Shown here in pieces: positions 6,460-14,200 of a DNA stretch of 44,600 nt (the first letter of the stretch is position 1; each line of letters begins with the position of its first letter). Source of the DNA: DATLED01 sp035525495 (GTDB lineage Bacteria; Actinomycetota; Acidimicrobiia; Acidimicrobiales; CADCTF01); the NCBI GenBank assembly GCA_035525495.1, contig DATLED010000028.1:1-44600 (forward strand), in the 5' to 3' direction. The notes beneath the pieces were generated by a model that saw only the letters and a list, made by a program, of their open reading frames with translations, did no database searches and was not told the DNA's origin. The position numbers were made by a program, and so were the translations under genes.

Positions 6460-8235
6460 GTGATCGGCGGCGGCGATTCGTTGCCACTACGAGCTCGGGG
6501 ACTGATCGGGGACACCGGGACCGCCGCCCTCGTCGCCGCCGACGGGACGATCGACTGGTGGTGCCCAGGACGCTTCGATGCGCCTGCCGCGCTGTTCAAG
6601 CTGCTTCACGGCGAGGGCGGGGCCGTGCGGGTCGGGCCGGCCGGGCCGCTGCAGCTCGGCGAGCAGTCCTACGACCCCGGGACGAACGTCCTCCGGACGC
6701 GGCTCCCTTCCAGCGAGGGCGAGCTCGAGGTCGTCGACCTCATGCCCTGGGACGGGAGCAACCGGCCCGACGGTCGCATCGTCCGCATCGTCACCGCGCT
6801 GCGGGGACGGGTCGACGTCGAGATCGACGTCCAGCCCGGCGCCTCCTTCGGCCCGGCGCGCGACGTCCACCCGTTCTCCGAAGGCATCGTCTTCGACGGC
6901 GTCGCCGTCCACGCCGGCGTCCCCATCGAGGCCCGCACCGGCAACCTCACCCTCGAGGCCGGCGACCGCGCCGTCGTCGTCATCGGCGAGGTCGGCGAAC
7001 GTGGCCGCGCTGAAGGACTGTCGATCACCGGCGCCCTCGACCTCCTGGACCGCACGAACACGGCGTGGCGCTCCCACCTGTCCCCCCTCACGTACGTCGG
7101 CCCACATCACCACGCTGTCGAGCGCAGCCTCCTGGCGCTCAAGGCCTTGACCTACGGGCCGACGGGGACGATCGTCGCCGCGGCCACGACGTCGCTGCCG
7201 GAGCGGGTCGGGGGCGAGCGCAACTGGGACTACCGCTATTCCTGGGTGCGGGACGCGTCGCTGGCGTTCGACGCGACCTATGACGCCGGTCTGACCGACG
7301 AAGCCGAGACCTTCAACGAGTGGCTCCTCGGGATCCTGGCCGGTGCCACCTTCCCGCTGCACCCGATGTACGACGTCGACGGTCTTCCCCTCGACGACGC
7401 CGGTGAGGTCGAGCTCGGCGGGCTGGACGGGTGGCGGGGATCCCGGCCGGTTCGCATCGGCAACGGCGCCGCCGACCACCTCCAGCTCGACTTCTACGCG
7501 GACCTCGTCAGCTCGATCCACGCCCAGCAGTTCCGACTCCCGAACAGTCGCGTCGCCGAGCTGTGGGCGCCATTATCGGCCATGGCCGACTGGCTGGCGA
7601 CCGCGTGGCAACAACCGGACCGCGGGATCTGGGAGATCCGCAGCGACCCCCGCCACCTGGTGTCGTCCAAGCTCGCCTGCTGGTACGCCCTCGACCGCAT
7701 GTGCGAGCTCGGCCGGTCCCGAAACCCGCTCGACCTCGACGTCGTGCACTGGCGCCAGACGGCCAACGAGATCCGCCACTGGATCGCCACCAACGGCGTC
7801 GCCGCCGACGGAAGCCTCCGCGCCGACGGATCCGAGCGCGACCTCGCGGACGGCTACCTGGTCCAGGTGGCGTGGCGGAACCCTTGGCCCGGCGACGACC
7901 GAGTCGTCGACCGGACCATCGACCGCACGGTCGAGCAGCTGGGTTCCGGACCGTTCCTGCGCCGATACTCCTCCGCCCTCGACGACGGGTTCTCCGAAGG
8001 CGAAGGTGCGTTCCTGGCCTGTTCGTTCTGGGCCGTCGAGGCCCTCGCCGCTCGCGGTCGTTGGGAGGAGGCGCACGAGCGTATGGACGCCTTGTGCGCG
8101 TTCAGCGGACCGCTCGGCCTTCTCCCCGAGGAGGCGGATGTGGCGACCGGCGACTTCCTCGGCAACCTCCCCCAGGCCCTCTCCCACCTCACGCTGATCC
8201 AGGCGGCGCTGGCCCTGGCTCGGGGTCCCGCCTAG
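6460..8235 (+). CDS. glycoside hydrolase family 15 protein (glucoamylase/trehalase-like)
   Basis: About 591 residues. An N-terminal beta-sandwich-type region opens with LIGDTGTAALVAADGTIDWWC, followed by an (alpha/alpha)6 barrel. The barrel has the GH15 motif ERNWDYRYSWVRDASL (Asn255 on) and EGAFLACSFW, whose Glu515 is the candidate catalytic base. Family members hydrolyse alpha-glucosides; in mycobacteria a relative is a trehalase, so either trehalase or glucoamylase is possible. No signal peptide is visible, suggesting cytoplasmic action. The GTG start at 6460 is the best guess; the frame stays open upstream into greA, and a TTG at 6481 is an alternative. Transcribed after greA. Confidence 0.85.
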   Translation: MIGGGDSLPLRARGLIGDTGTAALVAADGTIDWWCPGRFDAPAALFKLLHGEGGAVRVGPAGPLQLGEQSYDPGTNVLRTRLPSSEGELEVVDLMPWDGSNRPDGRIVRIVTALRGRVDVEIDVQPGASFGPARDVHPFSEGIVFDGVAVHAGVPIEARTGNLTLEAGDRAVVVIGEVGERGRAEGLSITGALDLLDRTNTAWRSHLSPLTYVGPHHHAVERSLLALKALTYGPTGTIVAAATTSLPERVGGERNWDYRYSWVRDASLAFDATYDAGLTDEAETFNEWLLGILAGATFPLHPMYDVDGLPLDDAGEVELGGLDGWRGSRPVRIGNGAADHLQLDFYADLVSSIHAQQFRLPNSRVAELWAPLSAMADWLATAWQQPDRGIWEIRSDPRHLVSSKLACWYALDRMCELGRSRNPLDLDVVHWRQTANEIRHWIATNGVAADGSLRADGSERDLADGYLVQVAWRNPWPGDDRVVDRTIDRTVEQLGSGPFLRRYSSALDDGFSEGEGAFLACSFWAVEALAARGRWEEAHERMDALCAFSGPLGLLPEEADVATGDFLGNLPQALSHLTLIQAALALARGPA

Positions 8236-8289
8236 GCGTTTTGTGGCACATCACGATTCTTTGCGTGCCGGAGCGGTTAGACCCTTGTC

Positions 8290-9162
8290 GTGCCCCCCGC
8301 CGCCCCCGCAGGTCCCCCCCTTCCGCCCGGACGCTCCGTCGACCTCCCCGGACGGGGGACGACGTTCGCCCGCATCGCCGATGGACCTCGCGGAGCACCC
8401 ACGCTCCTGCTCCTCCACGGCTGGACGGCCAACGCCGACCTGAACTGGTTCCGGTGCTTCGCGCCGTTGAGCCGCCGGTTCAACGTCGTCGCCATCGACC
8501 ACCGCGGGCACGGCCGGGGGATCCGCAGCCACCGGCCGTTCTCCCTGGGCGATTGCGCCGACGATGCCGCCGCCCTCGTTCGCGAGCTGGGCATCGACAA
8601 GGTGATCGCCGTCGGGTACTCGATGGGCGGGCCGATCGCCCAGCTCCTCTGGAAGCGCCACCCCGACCTCGTCGAGGGCCTCGTCCTGTGCGCCACCAGC
8701 CGCAACTTCGGGCGCAGCGTCCCCGAGCGGGCGATGTTCACCGGCATGCTCGGACTTTCGGGGGTGGCCAAGCTGACGCCCGGCTCGGTCCGGCGCCAGG
8801 TCGCGGGGCGCATCTTCGGGACGCGCTTCGAGCAGTCTCCGCTCGGGGCCTGGCTGGCGGACGAGCTGAAGCGGAACGACCCGTCGACGGTCCTGCAGGC
8901 GGGATGGTCGATCGGTCGCTTCTCTTCCGCGGACTGGATCGGCGACGTCGACGTGCCCACGTCCGTGGTCATCACCACCCACGACAACGTCGTGTCCCCT
9001 CGCCGGCAACTCCGGTTGGCCGAGTCCATTCGCGGCGCCGAGGTCATCCGCGTCGCCGGCGATCACGGCGTGTGCGTGATGGACCCGGGCCGTTTCGTCC
9101 CGGCGTTGCTCGACGCCTGCAGCCGCGTCGCCCGGCGGGCCCGCCTCTCCGCTGTCGTCTGA
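8290..9162 (+). CDS. alpha/beta hydrolase (serine type)
   Basis: 290-residue alpha/beta-hydrolase with HGWTANAD oxyanion region, DHRGHG, the nucleophile elbow GYSMGGP (serine) and a C-terminal GDHGVC with the likely catalytic His. Unlike the hydrolase at 137-979 the nucleophile is Ser, so esterase, lipase or peptidase-like chemistry is expected. The GTG start gives a Pro-rich N-terminus and no export signal. It lies 54 bases after the GH15 gene on the same strand and may be co-transcribed. Substrate unknown. Confidence 0.83.
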   Translation: MPPAAPAGPPLPPGRSVDLPGRGTTFARIADGPRGAPTLLLLHGWTANADLNWFRCFAPLSRRFNVVAIDHRGHGRGIRSHRPFSLGDCADDAAALVRELGIDKVIAVGYSMGGPIAQLLWKRHPDLVEGLVLCATSRNFGRSVPERAMFTGMLGLSGVAKLTPGSVRRQVAGRIFGTRFEQSPLGAWLADELKRNDPSTVLQAGWSIGRFSSADWIGDVDVPTSVVITTHDNVVSPRRQLRLAESIRGAEVIRVAGDHGVCVMDPGRFVPALLDACSRVARRARLSAVV

Positions 9163-9173
9163 CTCGTGCGGAC

Positions 9174-9800
9174 CTACCGGCTGATCGCCTGAGCGATCTC
9201 GTCGGCGGCGGCGACCACGGCGGCCGAGTATCGCCGACCCGGCGAGCGGCTCGTTCGCTCGATCGGGCCCGAGACCGACACCGCGGCCACGACGCCGCCC
9301 GCGGCGCCCACGACGGGCGCGCTCACCGACGCCACGCCCCGCTCGCGCTCCTCGACGCTCTCGGCCCAACGGCGGCGGCCCGGGAGCCCTTGCAACACCT
9401 TGGCCGCCGAACCGACATCCATCGGCAGGGCCGCTCCGACGTGGACGATCGTGCGGAGGCTGTGCGGCGACTCCAACGACACGACGCAGACCCGCACGTC
9501 GCCGCGAGCCACGTAGAGCTGCGTGCTCTCGCCGGTCGCCTCCCGCAGCCGCTCGAGCGCCGGACGGGCGGCGTCAGCGAGCGAACGCCCTGCGACACGC
9601 GGCCCGAGACGAAACCTTCCGCCGGCGTCGCGCTCGACGAAGCCGTGGACCTCGAGCGCTGTCGCCAGCCGGTGGGCGGTGGCTCGAGGCAACCGCGTCG
9701 CCTCGCTCAGTTCGGGAAGGCCCAGCGGCTCGACCTCGAGGGCATCGAGCACGGCCACCGCCTTGTCCAACACTCCGATTCCGCTTATCGTGGTGTCCAC
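9174..9800 (-). CDS. IclR-family regulator of leucine biosynthesis (NdgR/LtbR-like)
   Basis: 208-residue IclR regulator. The winged helix is at about residues 8-65 (GVLDKAVAVLDALE, ATRLPRATAHRLATALE). The effector domain contains ESTQLYVARGDVRVCVVS and ends with ERERGVASVSAPV and VAAVSVSGPIERTSRSPGRR, closely resembling NdgR/LtbR from streptomycetes and corynebacteria. Those regulators bind between their own gene and leuCD, and the same divergent layout exists here. The start is GTG at 9800 with TAGTCT 6 bases upstream, implying a leaderless mRNA. About 25-30 residues normally present between the GSAAKVL and WAES segments appear to be missing relative to NdgR as I remember it. Confidence 0.88.
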   Translation of the reverse strand: MDTTISGIGVLDKAVAVLDALEVEPLGLPELSEATRLPRATAHRLATALEVHGFVERDAGGRFRLGPRVAGRSLADAARPALERLREATGESTQLYVARGDVRVCVVSLESPHSLRTIVHVGAALPMDVGSAAKVLQGLPGRRRWAESVEERERGVASVSAPVVGAAGGVVAAVSVSGPIERTSRSPGRRYSAAVVAAADEIAQAISR

Positions 9801-9805
9801 GTAGC

Positions 9806-9830
9806 GAGACTATCGTCTCAGAATGTGAGA
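9806..9830. promoter_or_regulatory. operator-like inverted repeats and divergent -10 boxes between ndgR-like gene and leuC
   Basis: The 41-base gap holds two overlapping dyads: GAGAC-TATC-GTCTC (9806-9819) and TCTCA-GAATG-TGAGA (9816-9830). TAGTCT on minus (9812-9807) is the probable -10 of the regulator, and TATCGT on plus (9811-9816) the probable -10 of leuC. The dyads cover both, so a bound IclR dimer could repress both genes. Assignment to the neighbouring regulator is inference from the divergent layout. Confidence 0.6.
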
Positions 9831-9841
9831 TCGCCGTTTCC

Positions 9842-11245
9842 ATGTCACCGCAGACGCTGAGCCAGAAGGTCTGGGACCGTCACGTCGTCCACGCCGGCGC
9901 TGACGAGCCCGACGTCCTCTTCATCGACCTCCACCTCGTCCATGAGGTCACGTCGCCGCAGGCCTTCGACGGACTGCGGCTCGCCAAGCGCGGCGTGCGC
10001 CGGCCCGACCTCACGTTGGCGACGATGGACCACAACGTCCCCACCACGAGCCTCCTCGAGCCGGTCAAGGATCCGATCTCGAAGAAGCAGATGGACGTCC
10101 TGCAGGTGAACTGCGACGAGTTCGGCATCCGGCTCTATCCGATGGGCCACGCGCAACAGGGCATCGTCCACATCATCGGACCGGAGCAGGGCCTCACCCA
10201 GCCGGGGATGACGATCGTCTGCGGCGACAGCCATACGTCGACCCACGGGGCCTTCGGGGCGCTGGCCTTCGGCATCGGGACGAGCGAGGTCGAGCACGTG
10301 CTCGCCACCCAGACGCTCCCCCAGCGCCGGCCGGGGACGATGGCCCTCACCGTCGACGGCGAGCTGCCCCTGGGGGTGACGGCCAAGGACATCATCCTCG
10401 CCATCATCGGGCGCATCGGCACCGGCGGTGGCGTCGGGTCGGTCATCGAATACCGCGGATCAGCGATTCGCGCGCTGTCGATGGAGGGGCGGATGACCGT
10501 CTGCAACATGTCGATCGAGGGCGGTGCCAAGGCGGGGATGATCGCCCCGGACGACACGACGTTCGCCTACCTCGAGGGCAAGCAGCACGCCCCGAGGGGC
10601 AAGGCGTGGGAGCAGGCACTCGACGACTGGCGCTCGCTCGTCACCGACGATGACGCCGTCTTCGACAAGGAGGTCGTCCTCGACGCCGCCGCCCTGCAAC
10701 CGCACGTGTCGTGGGGGACGAACCCCGCGCAGGTCGCTTCGCTCGGCGACACCGTTCCTTCACCCGATGACTTCCTCGAGCCGTCCGCTCGTGACGCCGC
10801 TGCCCGCGCTCTCGAGTACATGGGCCTGCGGGCGGGCACGGCCATCCGCGACATCGAAGTCGACACCGTGTTCATCGGGTCGTGCACCAACGGCCGCATC
10901 GAGGACCTACGGGCCGCGGCCGCCGTCGCCGCCGGGCGCCGCGTCGCCGCCGGCGTGCGGGCCCTCATCGTGCCGGGGTCCATGGCCGTCAAGGCCGTGG
11001 CGGAGGCCGAGGGGCTCGACAAGGTCTTCACCGCTGCCGGTTTCGAGTGGCGGGAGGCCGGGTGCTCGATGTGCCTCGCCATGAACCCGGACAAGCTCGC
11101 ACGGGGCGAGCGGGCGGCGTCGACGTCCAATCGCAACTTCGAGGGCCGGCAGGGACCCGGCGGCCGCACCCACCTCGTGTCGCCCGCGGTGGCGGCGGCC
11201 ACGGCCATCGCCGGCCACTTCGCCGCTCCCGGGGAACTCGCGTAA
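9842..11245 (+). CDS. leuC: 3-isopropylmalate dehydratase large subunit
   Basis: 467-residue aconitase-superfamily subunit. With LeuD it isomerises 2- to 3-isopropylmalate; in the citramalate route LeuCD also isomerises citramalate. The three [4Fe-4S] ligands are intact: Cys348 in GSCTNGR, and Cys408 and Cys411 in AGCSMCLAMNPD. Substrate motifs CGDSHTSTHGAFGALAFGIGTSEVEH (split over 127-152) and NRNFEGRQG are present. Length and cysteine positions match E. coli LeuC. The ATG is 41 bases from the divergent IclR gene. The stop overlaps the leuD start (TAATG). Confidence 0.96.
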   Translation: MSPQTLSQKVWDRHVVHAGADEPDVLFIDLHLVHEVTSPQAFDGLRLAKRGVRRPDLTLATMDHNVPTTSLLEPVKDPISKKQMDVLQVNCDEFGIRLYPMGHAQQGIVHIIGPEQGLTQPGMTIVCGDSHTSTHGAFGALAFGIGTSEVEHVLATQTLPQRRPGTMALTVDGELPLGVTAKDIILAIIGRIGTGGGVGSVIEYRGSAIRALSMEGRMTVCNMSIEGGAKAGMIAPDDTTFAYLEGKQHAPRGKAWEQALDDWRSLVTDDDAVFDKEVVLDAAALQPHVSWGTNPAQVASLGDTVPSPDDFLEPSARDAAARALEYMGLRAGTAIRDIEVDTVFIGSCTNGRIEDLRAAAAVAAGRRVAAGVRALIVPGSMAVKAVAEAEGLDKVFTAAGFEWREAGCSMCLAMNPDKLARGERAASTSNRNFEGRQGPGGRTHLVSPAVAAATAIAGHFAAPGELA

Positions 11246-11838
11246 TGGAGGCCGTCCGCACCATCACCGGCACCGCCGTCCCCTTGCGTCGCAGCGACGT
11301 CGACACCGACCAGATCATCCCCGCCGAGTGGCTCAAGCGGGTCGAGCGCACGGGGTTCGGCGAGGGCTTGTTCGATGCGTGGCGGAAGGACCCGTCGTTC
11401 GTCCTCAACGACCGGACCTATGTCGACGGCACCATCCTGGTCGCCGGTCCGAACTTCGGCACGGGTTCGTCCCGTGAACACGCCGTGTGGGCACTGATGG
11501 ACCACGGCTTCCGCGCCGTGATCTCGCCCCGCTTCGGCGACATCTTCCGGAACAACTCGACGAAGGCGGGGCTGCTCACCTGCCAGGTCGACGAGTCGGT
11601 CGTGGCTCGCCTGTGGGACGCCATCGAGGCCGATCCCTCGCTCGAGGTCACCGTTGATGTCGAGACCCGGCGGGTCTACGCGCCGGCGATCGGCATCGAC
11701 GTCGAGTTCCCGCTCGACGACCACACACAGCACCGCCTGCTCGAAGGACTCGACGACATCGGCATCACGCTTCAGCACGCCGACGACATCACCGCGTACG
11801 AGCAACGCCGCCCGACCTGGATGCCCACGACCGCTTGA
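11245..11838 (+). CDS. leuD: 3-isopropylmalate dehydratase small subunit
   Basis: 197-residue swivel subunit that completes the LeuCD isomerase. It shows SDVDTDQIIPAEWLKR, the GPNFGTGSSREHAVWAL substrate-recognition loop, GDIFRNNSTKAGLL, and a C-terminal HRLLEGLDDIGITLQH segment, all typical of LeuD. It starts at the ATG sharing a base with the leuC stop, so translation is coupled. It converges on leuS, with a 51-bp palindromic repeat in the gap. Confidence 0.96.
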   Translation: MEAVRTITGTAVPLRRSDVDTDQIIPAEWLKRVERTGFGEGLFDAWRKDPSFVLNDRTYVDGTILVAGPNFGTGSSREHAVWALMDHGFRAVISPRFGDIFRNNSTKAGLLTCQVDESVVARLWDAIEADPSLEVTVDVETRRVYAPAIGIDVEFPLDDHTQHRLLEGLDDIGITLQHADDITAYEQRRPTWMPTTA

Positions 11839-11842
11839 CGAA

Positions 11843-11893
11843 CGTTCTGGGCGGACCCGACGACCGATGCGGTCGTTCACCCCACCCAGAACG
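11843..11893. repeat. 51-bp palindromic repeat, copy 1
   Basis: Starts CGTTCTGGGCGG and ends CCACCCAGAACG. The inner stem ACGACC / GGTCGT encloses a GATGC loop; the outer arms pair over about 15 bases with a few mismatches or G-T pairs. It has the same 51-base length as copies at 13384-13434 and 34226-34276. It fills the space between convergent leuD and leuS, where it could serve as a bidirectional transcription end, though it has no T-tracts. Confidence 0.82.
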
Positions 11894-11916
11894 GATGCTG
11901 GCGCCGCTTCGCACAC

Positions 11917-14181
11917 CTAGGTCACGAGGTTCACCAGCCGGTCCGGCACGTGCACGGACCGGAGGACCGCCCGACCGTCGAGCGCACCCGCCACCTTCGG
12001 GCGGGCCAAGGCGGCGGCGACCGCGGCGTCTTCGTCGAGACCCGAGGCGACGGTGACGCGATCGCGCACCCGTCCGTCGACCTGCACGACGAGCTCGACC
12101 TCGTCGTCGGATCGGGCGGCGCGCGGCTCGGGCCAACGAGCGACGTGGACCGAGCCTTTCCCGTCGTTCCTCGACCACAGCTCCTCGGCCAGGTGCGGGG
12201 CCAGCGGCGCCAGCAGCAGGATCAGCGTCCGCACGGCGTCACGCCGGTCCTCCGCGGACAGTCCGGGTCCGTGATCTTCCAGCCAGCCGATGAGCTCCAT
12301 CGTCGCCGCCAAAGCGACGTTGAACCGCAGGCGTTCGATTGCGTCCGTGGCGCGAACGATCGCCGCATCGACGGGCCGGCGGTCGGGCGCGATCGCCGCC
12401 CTCCCAGCACCCCGCCCCTGGACCGCGGACGACGCCAGCTTCCACACGCGCGTGAAGAAGCGCTCGATGCCGCCGATGGCGTCGTCCACGAAGTCGCCGC
12501 CCTGCTCCCAGGGCGCGCTGAACAACAGCGCGCACCGCAGTACGTCGCTGCCGTGGCGGCGCACGTAGTCGTCCGGGCTGATCACGTTGCCGCGGCTCTT
12601 CGACATTCGGGCGCCGTCCTTGATGATCAGGCCACCGAGTCGGATGCGCGGGAACGGCTCCTCGAACGGGACGAGCCCGAGGTCGTGGAGGGCCATCGTC
12701 ACGAAGCGGGCGTAGAGGTGGTGGCGCTGCACGTGTTCGGGGCCGCCGGCGTAGAAGTCGACGGGCAGGAACCGCCTCGTCCGCTCGTCGTCCCACGCCA
12801 CGTCGGGCTTGTCGGCGGAGGGGTAGCGCAGGAAGTACCAAGACGAGTCGACGAACGTGTCCGACACATCGGTCTCCCGGCGCGCCGGCTCGTCGCAGCG
12901 AGGGCACGTCGTGCGGACGAACGCGTCGCTGGCGGCGAGAGGCGACACGCCGGTGCCCGTCGGGCGGAACTCGTCGAGGTCGGGCAGGACGACGGGCAGC
13001 TCCTCCTCCGGCACGGCGACCGGTCCGCACGTCGGGCAGTGCACGATCGGGATCGGCGGGCCCCAGTAGCGCTGGCGGGAGATCAGCCAGTCCCGCAGCC
13101 GGTAGCGCGTCGCGGGGCGGCCGATCTCCCCCTCGAACGGTGGCGCATCCACGACGGGCAGCCCGTGTTCGGCGGCGAACCGAGCGTCGCGCTCGTCCTG
13201 TGCAGGCACGCCCATCACCGCGCCCGTCCCGTAGTCGCCGACGACGTAGTCCGCCTCCAGCACCGGCAGCTCGGCGCCAGTGCGCGGGTGCACCACGGTG
13301 GACCCCGCGAGCGGCGACCCGACCGGCACCGCCAGGAACGTCACCCCGTCGATCGTGTCCGGCCGCGTCGTGAACACCCCGATCGTTCTGGGCGGGCTCG
13401 TCGACCCATTCGGTCGATCAGCCCGCCCAGAACGAGGGGGGGCGAGGGGGAAGTCGATCTCTCGGCCTTGGCTGCGGCCGATCCACTGGCGTTGCAGGCG
13501 CTTGGCCCGCTCGGGCCAGTCCAAGGCGTCGAGGCCGTCGACGAGGCGGTCGGCGTAGGCGGTGATGCGGAGGAACCACTGCGTCAGCACCCGCTCCGTC
13601 ACCGGCGTGGTGCAGCGCTCACAGACGGACTCGCCGCGCACCGTCTCGGTCTGCTCGCGCGCCAGCACCGTGAGGCACGACGGGCACCACGTGACCGGAG
13701 CCTCGGCCTGGTACAGCAGGCCGGCCTCGAACCGCCGGACCAGCAGCCACTGCGTCCACCGGTAGTACTGCGGCTTCGACGTGTCGAGGGCGTAGCGCCA
13801 GTCCCACGCCATCCCACCTCGCGACAGCTGCGCGTGGAAGTTCTCCGTCGTCCTGCCGGTCAGGCGCATGGGGTGCTGCCCGTGTTTCAGGGCGAAGTTC
13901 TCGGTGTGGATCCCGAAGGCGTCCCACCCCATCGGCTGGAAGACGGCTCGGCCCCGCATGCGCTGGTAGCGACCGAAGGCATCGGCGCCCGAGTACTTGA
14001 AGACGTGACCGACGTGGAGTCCCTCGGCCGACGGGTACGGGAACTCGACGAGGTTGTAGAAGACGTCCGCGGGTTCGACGTCGTCCAGCGACGGGATCAG
14101 GCCGGTGCCTTCGCGCCTCCAGTGGTGACGCCAGCGGTCCTCGATCTCGTGGGGGTCATAGGGCAGCTTGGACGCGACCAC
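11917..14181 (-). CDS. leuS: leucyl-tRNA synthetase
   Basis: 754-residue class I synthetase that charges tRNA-Leu. The HIGH-type motif is HVGH (56-59) and the KMSKS motif is RMSKS (525-529). Zinc pairs are Cys166/169 with Cys187/190, and Cys382/385 with Cys426/429. The editing (CP1) domain keeps TTRPDT (271-276) and GAVMGVPAQDERD with its key Asp, but the stretches that usually separate these blocks are much shorter than in Thermus or E. coli enzymes, hence the low total length. Residues 250-266 are encoded exactly by a 51-bp palindromic repeat. The start is GTG, 19 bases after leuA, so it shares the leucine attenuator. Confidence 0.93.
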   Translation of the reverse strand: MVASKLPYDPHEIEDRWRHHWRREGTGLIPSLDDVEPADVFYNLVEFPYPSAEGLHVGHVFKYSGADAFGRYQRMRGRAVFQPMGWDAFGIHTENFALKHGQHPMRLTGRTTENFHAQLSRGGMAWDWRYALDTSKPQYYRWTQWLLVRRFEAGLLYQAEAPVTWCPSCLTVLAREQTETVRGESVCERCTTPVTERVLTQWFLRITAYADRLVDGLDALDWPERAKRLQRQWIGRSQGREIDFPLAPPRSGRADRPNGSTSPPRTIGVFTTRPDTIDGVTFLAVPVGSPLAGSTVVHPRTGAELPVLEADYVVGDYGTGAVMGVPAQDERDARFAAEHGLPVVDAPPFEGEIGRPATRYRLRDWLISRQRYWGPPIPIVHCPTCGPVAVPEEELPVVLPDLDEFRPTGTGVSPLAASDAFVRTTCPRCDEPARRETDVSDTFVDSSWYFLRYPSADKPDVAWDDERTRRFLPVDFYAGGPEHVQRHHLYARFVTMALHDLGLVPFEEPFPRIRLGGLIIKDGARMSKSRGNVISPDDYVRRHGSDVLRCALLFSAPWEQGGDFVDDAIGGIERFFTRVWKLASSAVQGRGAGRAAIAPDRRPVDAAIVRATDAIERLRFNVALAATMELIGWLEDHGPGLSAEDRRDAVRTLILLLAPLAPHLAEELWSRNDGKGSVHVARWPEPRAARSDDEVELVVQVDGRVRDRVTVASGLDEDAAVAAALARPKVAGALDGRAVLRSVHVPDRLVNLVT
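13384..13434. repeat. 51-bp palindromic repeat, copy 2, in frame inside leuS
   Basis: Perfect 15-bp outer arms (CGTTCTGGGCGGGCT / AGCCCGCCCAGAACG), an inner 6-bp stem TCGACC / GGTCGA, and a CATTC loop. It is exactly 51 bases, so 17 codons, and supplies LeuS residues 250-266 (Arg-Ser-Gly-Arg ... Pro-Arg-Thr) between EIDFPL and the VFTTRPDT editing motif. Removing it would leave an uninterrupted, normal-looking LeuS. Confidence 0.9.
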
Positions 14182-14200
14182 CGGAGTGGTCCCGTCGCGT

